This document shows positions 12,056-23,587 of a stretch of DNA of 64,000 nucleotides, one piece after another. Below the pieces are notes generated by a model. The model saw only the letters and a list, made by a program, of their open reading frames with translations, was not told the DNA's origin and searched no databases. The DNA comes from Hygrocybe punicea. Taxonomy: Eukaryota > Basidiomycota > Agaricomycetes > Agaricales > Hygrophoraceae. The stretch is from NCBI GenBank assembly GCA_963556145.1, contig OY744463.1:3534001-3598000 (forward strand), written 5' to 3'. Both the position numbers and the translations under genes were made by a program. The stretch's first letter is position 1. Every line of letters starts with the position of its first letter.

Positions 12056-13926
12056 TCACTCTTGTAGCCGGCCAGAAAATTGATGTTGAATGTCTTGTTT
12101 CGGTTCTTCAGATGTGGGTGATAATCCCTGCAAGCGATTAATAACTGCCAGTCGACGAGCTAGACACCAACAGGCAGTATCCAGCAGCAAGTAAAAAACT
12201 CGATCGAGGAAACCCACTGTAATCAAGCCGGACATGTTCGTCAGTTTCTTCCTCGTCTGAATCCATGAGGGGATCAGTCGTCAGGACGGTGTGCCAAGCA
12301 TCTGTCCCGATATTGTTGCGAATCAAAAGGTCCTGAGATATTACGTCCAAACATTGAACTCACGCTCGAGCATCGTGCGTTCTTGACATTGAGCATTGTT
12401 GCCGCGGTTCCGATTCAGAGATTGTGGAGGATCTGGTGTAGGGGTTGCAACTTCGTATATACACATGCGGAAAGACTCTCGCTTACCTCCAGCGGCTGGC
12501 AGTGTGGATTCGCGAGGCGGTGGAACGTAATGAAGAAATGGCTCTCCATCCCGCTGGCCTTCCTTCACTTGCTGACGCTGATGCTGCTGTTGCCGCTGCG
12601 CCTGTTGCTGTTCTGGTAGCGGCTGCTCCTGCTCTTGTTGTTGCGGTAGCTGCTGTCGTCGGGGACGTCGATAATCAACCTCCGAAGCTATGACTTGAAA
12701 CAATCCTGTCAACTTAGAAGTACACCAGTGACATGGGGATGAATACAACCTTGCAAGAGGGGAAGAGGGGCGTTTCTCGCCCTCTTTTCATTCTCCACCG
12801 AAGATACAAGTTTCTGAAGGAATGAATTTCTCTGGTTAGACATCTTTTTTCCCCATTCAATCTCTTCTGGGGTGTCGACGTTTTGCTTTTCCAATTCTGC
12901 ATCAGTGAGACGGCGTATAAACGGCACCTTGCCAGGGTTGTTGCGAGAGTAATCATCGTGAAAGGGATTCTGTGACATGGGGCTTTCCAGATAATGATAG
13001 ATGAGCCAGAGGAAAGCCCGCGCACGATCGGGGGAAGATAAATTTTTCGGCAGGAAGATATCATAAAAATTCAACGAAAAGTCGAAGTGTATGCTTGCTA
13101 ACGGCTAGATCCAATCATTAGCAAAGTCAAATGAAATATGTGTATAGTTCTTCTCACATTGGCGTGATTGGCGAGAACGAATATGAGGTTGACGACGCTG
13201 GTGGGAGGAATCTGGCCAGAACGCTGTCGATCACAAAGAAAAATGTGTTTCTAGATGCATAAGTAGATCTCCCAAAGCTCACGCTTTTCTGCAGAATTTC
13301 TGCCGGAGTTGACGGAGGGATTGACTTGAATTCCGATGGCAGCAGTGCAGCTTTGAGACAGTTCTTGATTCGTGGAGCGTCTTGTGCGTTGCCATCCGTT
13401 TTTTGCAGAGAAGGGACAGGGTGATATGTTCTTAGCGCGGTCTTCATTTCAGGAAAAACTACGGCAGCAGCGATAAGGACGAATGCGGCCTGCGGAAGGT
13501 TCGGTAAAAGAAACACACAAGCCATGGTAGTATTAATCCTCCCAACGTTGGTCAAGAGGGATATCTTGGCCAACTCAATGGCGAATTCAGGTGTCTCAAC
13601 CATTTTATCCTTGAGGACCTTGGAACATTTATTTGAATTGTACAGGGCGTTCACATAGAGGTCGCCGAAGGAAACTTTGGTTGGGGGTTTTCCGCGCGTT
13701 TGACTGGTAAACACCTTCTGATCGTTGGAGAAGATACAGTCGAGGAGATCGTATTGCACATCGTCCCTAGATAAAGATTGAGCATCTTCTCTTTTTATTG
13801 GTATCGCTTTTCGGCTGAGGTATCCTACACTGCTCAAATGTCAATTCAGCAACATGGCGCACATACAAGAATTATTCACGGAGGTATGTGCTCTGAAGAA
13901 GCAGATTGAGAAGATGTGGAGGCCAT
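12056..13926 (-). CDS. INO80 subunit Ies1-like protein, copy A
   Basis: Nine exons (13926-13880, 13829-13519, 13458-13283, 13223-13158, 13104-12750, 12693-12487, 12450-12364, 12301-12218, 12144-12056) close in frame to 473 aa, starting MASTSSQSASSEHIPP. I recognise the basidiomycete Ies1 pattern: DVQYDLLDCIFSND, NVGRINTTMAFFPEMKTA, TYHPVPSLQKTDGN then QDAPRIKN, GQIPPTSVVNLIFVLANHAN, RARAFLWLIYHYLES, NVDTPEEIEWGKKM, and the C-terminal HAWHTVLTTDPLMDSDEEE. The 36-bp intron 12451-12486 is optional: retaining it keeps the frame (485 aa). Splice phases and several exon sizes (176, 66, 84 nt) match copy B at 23916-25956, so the two are true paralogs. Exon 6 is Gln-rich in A, while the matching part of B is Lys-rich. 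The Ies1 name comes from recall of the family; the paralogy is read from the sequence. Confidence 0.82.
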
Positions 13927-14364
13927 GATAAATCAAGAGAAGACACGAGGCAAATAACAAGGGACACGAGGCCATGGGTCTGGCATTCCCTTTATCATCA
14001 AAACCCAGGCCAGAGGGTGAGACTAGCAAGAATCTCACGTGTGTTTTCTATAGCTACACGAATAGCAGTAGGGGTTTATGTCGGTTCCAGAATTACGGTT
14101 TGCTTCTCGACCCAGCGAGAGCTTGCAGAGAAGTAACCGTGCAATGATTGGGCGAAAAAAACACAAACTCCCGAGCCCCTGAAATTTATAAGGGACCATT
14201 GCGACGCAACAAGTTTCAGTGTGAGGGACAACGTTGCAAATGACAACTTACCCAGTTGAAACATTTCTATCTGAAATCAGAATAAGAAACCTTCGCGGAC
14301 GCAAAAATTCAGTACTCAGCGGTTACATCAGCCGGGCTGATCCAACACGAACTTGAACTCGAGG
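13927..14364. other. Divergent promoter region of Ies1-like copy A and TIM8
   Basis: This 438-bp gap separates the two start codons. No coding exon or sharp repeat is seen in it. Confidence 0.4.
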
Positions 14365-14734
14365 ATGTCCGAAAAGTTTGACGAGGCTACCCAGGTTCAT
14401 ATTCATCTGTCCGGATGCGCAACACTGAAACCTTTACTTGCAGAAAGAGCTCGCTGGGTTTCTAGAGCAGGAGCAAGCCAAAGCTCGTCTCAATTCGTCC
14501 ATTCACAATTTCACAAGTATTTGCTGGGACAAGTAGGCGGTCGTTCATCTTATTTTGGTCATCGCTCATGTTCCTTCAAGATGTGTAACGGGTACACCCT
14601 CCACGCAGTTTTCTCACAAGGAAAAGAGCTGCCTGTCAAATTGTGTAGAACGGTTCCTTGACACAAGTTTGTTCATTGTCAAAAAGATAGCAGAACAACG
14701 AGAAATGGCAGAACTGGCTTCATCGCGTAAATGA
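14365..14734 (+). CDS. TIM8: Mitochondrial small Tim chaperone Tim8
   Basis: Small Tim proteins chaperone hydrophobic precursors across the intermembrane space. Three short exons (14365-14394, 14444-14532, 14581-14734; introns of 49 and 48 bp) give 90 aa. The first encodes only MSEKFDEATQ. Spliced, the protein has LEQEQAKARLNSSIHNFTSI, then the twin CX3C motifs CWDKC and CLSNC spaced by the usual 16 residues, followed by VERFLDTSLFIVKKIAEQRE. This is the diagnostic Tim8 pattern. No single open frame covers it, so it is easy to miss. It is divergent from Ies1-like copy A and ends 119 bp before the stop of the acyltransferase on the other strand. Confidence 0.93.
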
Positions 14735-14853
14735 AGTCTGTTGGTGCGGTATCTCGCCCTCATTCCTCAGTTTCAAATTCGAAGTGAACAGAATTTAGTC
14801 GAACGAATGGTTGGCTACACAAAAAAACCGATTCAACTTGTCTATGTGAAAGT

Positions 14854-16364
14854 TTATCTCAACCTGGCCCATATATAACCCACAACAGCCGGACCACAGA
14901 AGCAAAATGCATCAAGAATATCACGCTTTCGACGCAGTTCCATGGGTATCTCCACACTTGAATTGGTTGGCCCCGTCATGAAAGAACCCGTCTCGTGAAA
15001 CCTTGAAATCAATTCATCTTTATCTTGCCACAGCTGTCGAAGCCACATTTCGAACCGATCCTTCTCCCCTTCTGGGATGTCCACTTGCACAGGTTGTGTG
15101 GGGACGGCAGGCCCATCATTGGTGGATGTGTTCCCAATAGGCACCTCGGAGGCGACATCGAACATCCGTAGATGTATGTGAATGGCAGGGGGGGGTACTT
15201 GATCACAGAAGATGGATCGCAAAGTGTAGTAAGACTGGCCGTAACCCATTGGCGGAACACCTGAAACTTCCGTGAGTTCCTGGTCCTCGTTTCGGGTCTG
15301 TGGAGGTTACCTGGGTATACCATAGTGATGTCGATCAGACGCAATGTCGGCACACGAGGGGCAAGGGAGCGAAGACTACAGTGCAGTCCTGTCGATCGAG
15401 GGAGCAAAATGTGGGTCAAGTCCGCCTTGGACGTCAAGCATTACTATTTGGACGCGGGTGGCTAGAACGGACGACGTACAATCCCCATCTTGTCAGCAAA
15501 TTTCTTGCTGATGGGTCGTGTGTTTTCACTGATGAGTGTTCCTTCAGGATAGATGATGAGAGATAAAGGCTTGTCCTGCTTTTCAGCCTGTCTTCCCAAA
15601 ACTGACAACTGAGACGCTAGTTGCAGCCGATCCGAGGCCCAGGATCGTGCCAGAAAAATGAAGTTGAAAAATTGCATTCCCTTGGTATTCATCAGTTTCT
15701 GGTTATAATGTTCTCGAAAAGGATTCCTACCCATCCTACAATAGGGAGCCATTTCAGACTCTTCTTGAGGACAATAAAGATATCTTTGTGCGTGCCCATG
15801 AAGTATGTCAGGCACCATGCGTACCACCAGTCGGCGTAGACCTACATTGAGTGTTTCGTGAGTATAGCAAGTACGAAGGGAAGCCGATAAACACCGTGAC
15901 TGTGCACTTGGTGGTTTGATATCAAAACATATTTCTTTGGAAAACTCAACGCGACACGACCTGACCCATTCCGTACAACGATTTTCTCAATCTCAGCATC
16001 AGAAAAGCGCCCTTTGCCTTCCCTTTCGAAAGTGAGCACAAGTTTGGTAGGCGCAAACCATTGCGACATCAAAACTTTTCAACGATATCATTACTCAGAT
16101 ATTGGCAGCGTCAGTAACCCCTCACTTACTCAGTAGGCTTCCGAAAGCTCCCTTTGTGTACCTGATGCCCTCGTCGTACAACCTCCTGGCCCATGCGAAT
16201 GGAACGAACCACAAAGGCGCCAGAAACACGAGCTGCGTGCCGCTAATCATCAGGCAGCCAAAGTTGAAGACGATGAAGAACAATAGGGCGTTTAAAGTTT
16301 GGACCCAAGTTCTACGTGGACGTAAAGAAATTGGCAAGGCATAACGAGGAGGTACCACAGTCAT
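14854..16364 (-). CDS. PlsC-family lysophospholipid acyltransferase
   Basis: Six exons (16364-16130, 16074-15908, 15841-15731, 15680-15480, 15425-15311, 15260-14854) close in frame to 411 aa starting MTVVPPRYALP. Two hydrophobic segments near the N-terminus (NALLFFIVFNFGCLMISGTQ and LVFLAPLWFVPFAW) suggest an ER membrane protein. LPLAT motif I is NHQVYAD (NHX4D), assembled across an intron; the middle region has MGTHKDIFIVLKKSLKWLPI then GWGMQFFNFIFLARSWASD; motif III is YPEGTLIS; then RSTGLHCSLRSLAP. This is the AGPAT8/LCLAT1 and yeast Cst26-like branch, which remodels phosphatidic acid or phosphatidylinositol acyl chains. The exact substrate cannot be read. The ATG at 16364 precedes the first membrane segment; reading further upstream is possible but less likely. 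Confidence 0.9.
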
Positions 16365-16663
16365 GTCGGAATGAGGGAGAGGTACAGCCCTCCGTGACTC
16401 GGACAATTCAAAGTTCTCACTGGCACGTGCCACCATATATAGGTCATAAACTCTGATATCGATGACCGACGAGGTTGGCCTCGAGCACAACAATATACCG
16501 ACCTGGCGATCCTGGCTTTTATGACGCTCCTGTTGCAAGGTGAACTTGTGCCAAGACGGCAGCGAGTTACACTTGACATCTAAATTGTCACATGACCTAC
16601 GGGGTAGATCAGTGAGAATAAAGTCACGTGACGGACTGTCGACCCACGACGTCTGCGCCCAGC
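16365..16663. promoter_or_regulatory. Bidirectional promoter with three CACRTG palindromes
   Basis: Between the divergent acyltransferase and F-box-like genes lie TGGCACGTGCCA (16421-16432), TCACATGA (16588-16595) and GTCACGTGAC (16623-16632). Three bHLH-type sites in 299 bp is the densest set in the window. The factor that binds is not known from the sequence. Confidence 0.5.
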
Positions 16664-17971
16664 ATGAGCAAACCACAACCGCGTTTCATTCCAGACCTCG
16701 TCCCAATTATCCTCGAGAGCAATGAAAACTGGTGGCCTCGAGACCTCCTTCGTCTCGCCCTAGTGTCGTCAGCTTGGGTGGGGTCCATTCGGAGACGACT
16801 TTATTTTCACCCTAGCATTCACTCCTTTTCCGCCTGTTTCCTTTTCGCCCGGTCGTTGAGAGAGAACCCCAACCTGATACAGTTGCTACGAGGGATCGAC
16901 CTTCGTCTGGCATCTGATCACCCCTGCGCGGTCGGTGTGGCCATGTCGAGCCTCAGATACGTCCTGAGCCTGAATGGTTTAACGAAACTTACACTGGGTG
17001 GCGAGTTGGCTGTGAAAGCCGAGCGATTTTTGCATATGCTAGTCCACCCAGAGGCTGTCATTGAATTGCATATCGACGGCGACCTGGACGATGGAGAGTC
17101 TGGTTACCTCAGTTCCAAAAAGCCAGCATCGCTAGAATGGGACGAGGTCATGGCATTCAAGTTTCCCAACCTTCGGAAACTAAAATTATCGAACTTGGAA
17201 CTGGACATTATTCCCCCCTCCAAAGTTTCCCTTCCTTACCAACTCGAAATCACCGACCTTGTCTTCGACAATGTTGTTATCATTAGCGGATACTGCCACC
17301 ACCTCCTCGGCCAATCTTGGTCATCTGTACGCCACCTTTTCGTAATTGCGAGGTCCGCCTCGGAGTTCGATGATCATATGATCCTTATGCTGACCTGCTG
17401 CGGTCCTACGGTGCAGACTTTACACTATGAAATTTCCCGCCATCCGCATTCTCACGAACACGTTTTCCATCATGATTCCCCGGTTTTTGTCTGCCTTCGC
17501 CAATTGTACTTGATCGGTGTCGAAATAGACTATGAAGAGTTGTCGACCATTGGTCGACTTTGTCAGAATCTGGAGCACTTGTCCATTGTCGGCCGCGTCG
17601 CTCACATCGCTCCAGATCAATGGGCCGCGTTCATCCGTTCTGGTGCCCTCCCGTCGCTGCGAGACCTCATCACACCAGGAGGGACGTACTGGTCGCCGTT
17701 TAAGCTCTGGTCGAAGCCCTCCAGAATGCCAATGCTGGAAGCCGCTTCCGAACGGGATATCCAGTTGTCATATCCGTCTCCGCCATATGCGCGCACCCTT
17801 TCATGTATGCCTTCGCTGTATCGTTTTCTTCTGAAGACTGATCAGCGATTAACAGGACCACGCTTCATAATCCCACAGACTTTACCTCCGCCCTTCCATT
17901 TACATAGCAGTACTGAGTTCTTGAATGTATATATCCGTTGTACAATTAACCGTCCCTGCCAAAGACAGTGA
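16664..17971 (+). CDS. F-box-like / LRR-like protein
   Basis: A single exon encodes 435 aa. The N-terminus PRFIPDLVPIILESNENWWP, then DLLRLALVSSAWVGSIRRRL matches the degenerate F-box of large agaricomycete families (helix, then LVSxxW). The remainder holds irregular leucine-rich segments (FPNLRKLKLSNLELDI, LCQNLEHLSIVGRV, ALPSLRDL). Such proteins are candidate SCF ubiquitin-ligase adaptors, but an N-terminal F-box this degenerate may not bind Skp1. The ATG at 16664 is chosen because the F-box follows at once. It shares a promoter with the acyltransferase. Members of this class are usually numerous and fast-evolving in mushrooms, so the specific target cannot be guessed. Confidence 0.85.
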   Translation: MSKPQPRFIPDLVPIILESNENWWPRDLLRLALVSSAWVGSIRRRLYFHPSIHSFSACFLFARSLRENPNLIQLLRGIDLRLASDHPCAVGVAMSSLRYVLSLNGLTKLTLGGELAVKAERFLHMLVHPEAVIELHIDGDLDDGESGYLSSKKPASLEWDEVMAFKFPNLRKLKLSNLELDIIPPSKVSLPYQLEITDLVFDNVVIISGYCHHLLGQSWSSVRHLFVIARSASEFDDHMILMLTCCGPTVQTLHYEISRHPHSHEHVFHHDSPVFVCLRQLYLIGVEIDYEELSTIGRLCQNLEHLSIVGRVAHIAPDQWAAFIRSGALPSLRDLITPGGTYWSPFKLWSKPSRMPMLEAASERDIQLSYPSPPYARTLSCMPSLYRFLLKTDQRLTGPRFIIPQTLPPPFHLHSSTEFLNVYIRCTINRPCQRQ

Positions 17972-18162
17972 CAAAAGGGGTTACACCTTTATTGGGTCTG
18001 GTAACCATTTTAGGGAGCAATTTTGGCTGGCTCAAAGGCCCTGAGCTTCTTTCCGAGTCTGTCTTTTGCTCTGCGAGTGATAAGTAGGGCGTATGCCGTA
18101 CGGTCCCACTCCTTTCTCATTGTTTTGTCCGCCATCCGACAAATCCTACCATCTTTTAACCA

Positions 18163-21100
18163 ATGCAACCCGCTCATTTTCCAAGGGTGCCTGCCAGTAG
18201 CACAAACAACCAGCGCGTACCTCGCAAAAGTTCCTCGTTCCTGTCTTTGAAACTCCAGAGGGACAAATCTCCAGCTGTGGATCATTCACCAGGTCCACCG
18301 CCCACCTCCCTATCCAAATTGACCTATTTTGACCTATACCCTCGTTCTGCGACACCCCGTGCTCCCAAGTCCAAAGGACGAAAGGCTTCGCCAGCCAGAA
18401 CCGATCCTTCATGTCACGAACACTTTTCGTCTTCGGCCAGGACTCGGAAAGACAAGGAAGACCCTTCTGCAGAATCATCCTTCACGTTCCCTGTTTTTGG
18501 CCCAGCAGAGGATCCAGCAAGTTCTCCTGGCTTTGACACGCTGACGCCGAGGCCTTACCTTCGGACTCGGTCTAGGACAGGCCCGTCAAGGAGGTCTAAC
18601 TGGCCAGATTCTCCTCCAATTCCTGCTCTTCGTTTCTCTGGGTCGTCCACTCGCACACACTTTGACACTCCTCTACACACGCCTATCGATAACACATCAC
18701 TCAAAGATCTCGAAGTTGTGGTTGCCGCGCCAGTTTCAGGAGTGGAGACTATGGACGCCTTGGTCGATGGCATGAACGGTGGCGATGACATTATCGGTAA
18801 TATGTCCAGTCGCGCAAGATTTGGAATACCGGGACATCACCCTCTCTATCAACCACCTCTGCCCACACCCCCACCAGGCGTGGTTCTTGGAGGGGGAAAA
18901 GCCAGGAAGCATTTGATGCGACGCACCTCTAGTGATTCAGGTGATGATGACGACAACCCTCCAAAGTCAGTGTCCCCTTTGCGGCCCCCACGACGCCGAA
19001 CACCTCGGTCATCTTCTTCCCGGACACCTTCCAACTGCACTATCGTCGTTCCGCCGCCCCCGCCACAGGATGACACAGACGACGACGCTCCTCCAGCCTC
19101 TAATCATGTTACCGAATCAACTCCTCGCAGATCGACTGCCTCCTCTACAGATGAGAAACCGAAGATGATTGCACCCTCCATTTCCGACATCATCCGCACA
19201 CATGCACCGCCCGCAGCGCAAATACGCTCAAGGCTGCCAATACCGCACACATCGATATACACACCCAATAACGGTCATGCCACTGTTTTCGAAGAACCAG
19301 AATCAGAACCTGAGCCACTTACAGTTGATGAAGAAGCTGAAATGTTGTCTCGTTCCTCCATCGACAGTATTGCAGACGAAGTACGGCGCACTGTTCGAAG
19401 ACAAAATACCCTGAGGATTGCAACACCCCCAATCCATGTGTCGTATCCAGCGTATACCACACCCAAAAGACACTCCATTGTATCCGACAGTGCAAGTTAT
19501 CGTTCCCCAATGTCGGAAGCTGGAACTGAAAGAGCTTCAATCTATTCGTCATCGGTATCCCATCACCGTCAAGCCTCATTTGAATCACCAGGTTTAATGA
19601 CGTTGTCACGTTCCACTCCTTCTCAAGCCGTTGCTCAGTACCTCCGTTCTGCTCGATTGACGACCTTGCTGAAACTGACACGTTCACCACACGCCTCACA
19701 AGATGACCCTCTCTTGGTCAGTCTCTCTGACTTGGGCAGCCCCACGGGCTTTCCATTGGTTGTGTTCTTGGGTTTGGGCTGCGTTAGACATATCATGGGC
19801 TTGTATGACGAGATGGCGGAATGTTTAGGCTTGAGACTCATCACTATCGACCGGTGAGCCATTATCGCGTATAAATAGCGCGAGACCTCAATTTGTTCTT
19901 CCGCAGGTGGGGTCTTGGTCGTACCCAAAGACGTTCCAAGTCCGGAAAAGGCATCATCCAGTGGGCATCGGTGGTGGAAGAGGTTCTTGACTTGCTTCAT
20001 ATTAATCAATGCAGTATCATGGCCCATTCCGCGGGTGCACCATATGCGCTCTCCTTCGCCAGCAAAACTCCTGAACGCATACTTGGCGATATCTGCCTGC
20101 TAGCGCCTTGGGTAGGTGGCAGTGATACTGGTGGGTTTATCCGCAACAAATTCTGTACAGGAAGCCATCATTAAGCAACGTTACCAGGCAGCTACAAGTG
20201 GCTTAAGTACGTGCCCAATGGAATCTTGAAGACTGCTCAAGCCGCAGAGTGGAAATTACAAGCTTGGATGATTGGAAAGCCTCCTACGATCGCATTTGAA
20301 GGCATTGGATACAATGCTCAGAGTGCATCGTCGCATACCAAGTTGACACCCAGCTACAAACCATCATCCCCATGTTCAAACGGCCATCTGAATGTCGTGT
20401 ATCCTGCTTCTGAAGACAATCGACGCCCAAGTTTAGGATCAGTTAATATCAGTGAATACGACGATTTGGGTGATTTTGAAGGGAGGTTTGAGAGTCGAAG
20501 CACATTGGGGGGTCCGGTGGGGCAACAAGCATCACATAATCGGACGACGAGCGACAATAACTCCACGTTAACCAAGCGGAAGCTTTCTAGAGGATTCCTT
20601 CATCGTCTCAAAGGCGGATCATCACATTCACATTCACAACCCCAATCACCTGTCGAAGATAAACCCATTACCACGGGCAAAAGGCTCAGAAGTCTTCGAT
20701 CGATGAGTTCATTAAAGGGGAAATCAAGGTCTCCAAGCTACAATGCCAGCAGCCTTTCAAGAAAATCCGACGCGTCGAGTTTGCAGCTACCTCTCCCGCC
20801 ACCTCTGTCAATTGAAGTAGGTCTTGGTTTTGACGACCTAGAGTGGACGAAGTCTGTCGATAGAGAAATGACAAAAGTGAATAGCTCTGTGTCCTCGACC
20901 CCTGACAGGTATCCCTCGGTCGGTCATGGGCTATATACTAGAACTACAGGACGTCGATCCATTTCTTTCACTTCTCCTAGATCGTCACCGTCACCTCTCT
21001 CCGCGCCCGGGTCGCCCGCACCCAGTTCTTTCAATGCATCCTTCATCGGCACAGGCCCTGGAAGCGCCTATCAGGCCGCTCTGGGAAACGCACTCATTGC

Positions 21101-21395
21101 AGCCTCTCATGCCGAATCCGCCAATGGAACCCACAGCGACCTCCTGCAGATCCTGAATCACGACAACCAGCCTTTAGGTTTTTCGTATACGACATACCCG
21201 CACAAAGTACAGGTGTGGTATGGTGACAGGGACGAGAAGATTGCTGAGAATGCTGTGCGATGGATGGAGCGTAATATGGGGAAGGAAAGATGCTCCGTCA
21301 AAGTCGTTAAGGGCGCCGATCACGGATTGATGTACAACAGCTCGGTCGTGGTGGAGGTTCTGGAATGTGTGAGCCAGTTTTGGAGAAATCGTTAG
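18163..21395 (+). CDS. Alpha/beta hydrolase with large disordered extensions
   Basis: Three exons (18163-19853, 19907-20130, 20188-21395; introns of 53 and 57 bp) give 1040 aa. The first half or so is Ser/Pro-rich and disordered (PPPPPQDDTDDD, many SP sites). The hydrolase core begins at about residue 520 with PLVVFLGLGCVRHIMGLYDE, the strand before the oxyanion loop, followed by LITIDRWGLGRT. The nucleophile elbow is AHSAGAP. The core is interrupted by a Ser-rich, basic insert of about 250 residues (residues roughly 690-940) before the acid and base parts VWYGDRDEKIAEN and KGADHGLMY. The catalytic triad Ser-Asp-His is thus apparently intact. The substrate is unknown. The architecture resembles large fungal hydrolases that carry regulatory disordered arms. 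Confidence 0.88.
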
Positions 21396-21934
21396 TCGGG
21401 TATTCTTCCCTCTCATTCGGTGCTGATGTACGATGATGCAGATGTCTGATTCTCAATTCACTGTCCCGGGGGTTCCTTTGATATTCGTTTTTCGTTCACT
21501 TCTTTCTTTCTGCATTCCTCACTTTCACATTCCTCCTCAAAATTTCACATTCACATTCACACATTCCTTCTACCTCGTTATTTTCCACTTAAGCTATTAT
21601 TATTCCAATACAGTAATATACTGATATCGCGCAATTGTAATGGCTGTTGTAGTCCCTGTAGATGTACAGTGATCAGGTGAAGAGAGGCCTCACTTGAGGG
21701 TGTTATATCATCGTACCAAAGATCTATGGAAAGCTACAAATGCATGGTACTAGTGTCCGGACCCGTTGGAATGGGTACATGTCTACCATCCCAAAGCTTA
21801 TACATTTTATTTAAAGCACATTTGTCAATAAATACTGCTAGGGCATTGTATTCAAGATAAACTAGATTCCAGGCTTGTACGTGGCTTGTTTCTACGCTGA
21901 TAACAAAGGTACAAATAAATATGGTGGTCCATTC
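21396..21934. other. Intergenic region between convergent genes
   Basis: This region holds the 3' flanks. A short CATTCA-type repeat (about 21525-21560) and AT-rich sequence are the only visible structure. No gene is seen. Confidence 0.4.
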
Positions 21935-23587
21935 CTATCTTCGTGACCCAATTGTCCGTATTGGTCTCGAAGAGTTGTAATTAGTTGTTGAAGGTGGAGT
22001 CATAGTCCGATTCATCGTGAGCCGCGCATCAGTGGGATAATCCAAGTTCAAGTCATCCAGCGACACCGTCGCCGGTGAAACATTTTCGAAAGGGTTTCTG
22101 GGTCGAGGTGGTGGTAGCGAAACCTCGGCCTGTGACCTTTCGACCTGGCGTAATGGCGTCCGTGGGTTATCTCGTTCGAGATCTGGCAGCCGATGGACGC
22201 TCCGGCGTCGTTTGCGCATGCGGGCGTAGAGGAAGACGCCGATTAGTAGGGAGAGGCCAGCAAGGATGGAAAGGACAGATATGACAGCGATGAGGGAATT
22301 GGAAATACGCTGGGATCGTGCATGCGAGTTGTCTGTGTTGGGATCCGAGTTGATGGTGTTTGATCCATTTTCATTGGGGTTCGAGTTGGGGATCAATACA
22401 GTGGGGATTGCAGCAGAGGTAACGGCAGTTGGCGAAGGAGAGGTCACCGTTGCAGGAGTAAGAGGGGTAAGAGAGGAGGAGAAAGTTGTAGTTAGCTGTG
22501 TGGATGAATCAGCCGTTGGTGAATTCGACACAGCGTCCGTTGCAGGTGCACTAGAAATCTGGGAAGTCGATCCGGAACGTATAGGGGTTGCTGTACATGA
22601 TGAAACTGTGAGAACTTTGCAATCCTAATATCCACTATGTCACGCACTCGTAGGATCCGATCCGACAAACTGAGAAAGTGTGACCGACGGCGAGCCCAAT
22701 GCTGGCGGTAAAGTTGGCGGCGTTGGTGTTGAAGTCTCGGTAACTGTCAGAGGCATTATAATTAGGACATGTTAAGGAAGATGGAGCGCAGGCGTGTACC
22801 TGTGAGTGTGATACCCCCAGGCGGCAAAGACAACACAGCAGTGGCAGTTGGAGTCAAGCCTGCGTCAAGAGCTGAGTGAGTTTAGTGGTTGTATGTCCAA
22901 TTGAAGTGATGTACCACCGGCGCTGTTGTCTGTTCAGGTTCAAGAATAAGTCAAGCCAAGAGAAAGAGATTTCTAGGAATGTCACAAACCTCTGATCCCT
23001 ACTCCATCACGAGCCATCACGGAATCGAAAGTGAGTTTGCTTCTCCTTTGTAGCCTAGTATCTGGCAAGGTGCGTCCGGCTAGGGAATGCGTTCCGGGGG
23101 GCTCTACGTTCTGGCGTGAAAATAGCACGACCTGATAAACATTGAAAGAGTTCTGAATGAGAAGCGCTGGGTGGAAAAACTTGGGTGAACATACTGATGG
23201 TGCGTCGTTGTCTGTTGAAGAATTATTATTTACTCGAAATGTTGCACCGTCCCGTTCGCAATCCAGACAGACGTCACCCTTTCGCTTTGGACCGACACAA
23301 TCTACGGCAATGGTGTCATCTGTAGGGCACTCCATGAGATGAAGGTATGGAGTGAGAGAAACCAAGGTCGAACTGGGTAAGTTGACGTCCAGACTTGCGC
23401 TTGTTTGCTTGGAGTAGACAAACTGATCCGCTGGTGGTAGTGATGATGATGATGATAAGGGTTTCGTGTGTGAAAGTGTCCAGTCTGGCGAAAACTCCAC
23501 AACTGGGTCCGTGAAATTGAGAATGACAGGTCGTGCTTGCGTGAAAATTGCGAGGATTGTGATAATTACATGGAATCGGAAGAGCAT
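21935..23587 (-). CDS. Secreted/single-pass membrane protein with Ser/Thr stalk
   Basis: Proposed exons 23587-22990, 22929-22918, 22859-22800, 22743-22648 and 22605-21935 close in frame to 478 aa. The N-terminus MLFRFHVIITILAIFTQARP is a signal peptide. A Cys-containing ectodomain of about 190 residues follows, then a Thr/Ser/Pro-rich stalk (probably O-glycosylated), a membrane helix SLIAVISVLSILAGLSLLIG followed by FLYARMRKRRRS, and a roughly 90-residue cytoplasmic tail. This layout is like fungal wall sensors or mid2-like proteins, but no WSC domain is seen. The 12-nt exon 22929-22918 is optional: skipping it also keeps frame. The gene shares a 328-bp divergent promoter with Ies1-like copy B. 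Confidence 0.8.

Noticed and set aside
11502..12083. 193-codon plus-strand frame
   Set aside because: Its first part overlaps the Ser/Pro-rich gene in another frame, and the rest runs through the intergenic region and the last exon of Ies1-like copy A on the opposite strand.
16361..16676. N-terminal extension of the acyltransferase upstream of 16364
   Set aside because: The frame stays open upstream, but the sequence there holds the shared promoter with three CACRTG sites; the ATG at 16364 leads directly into the membrane segments.
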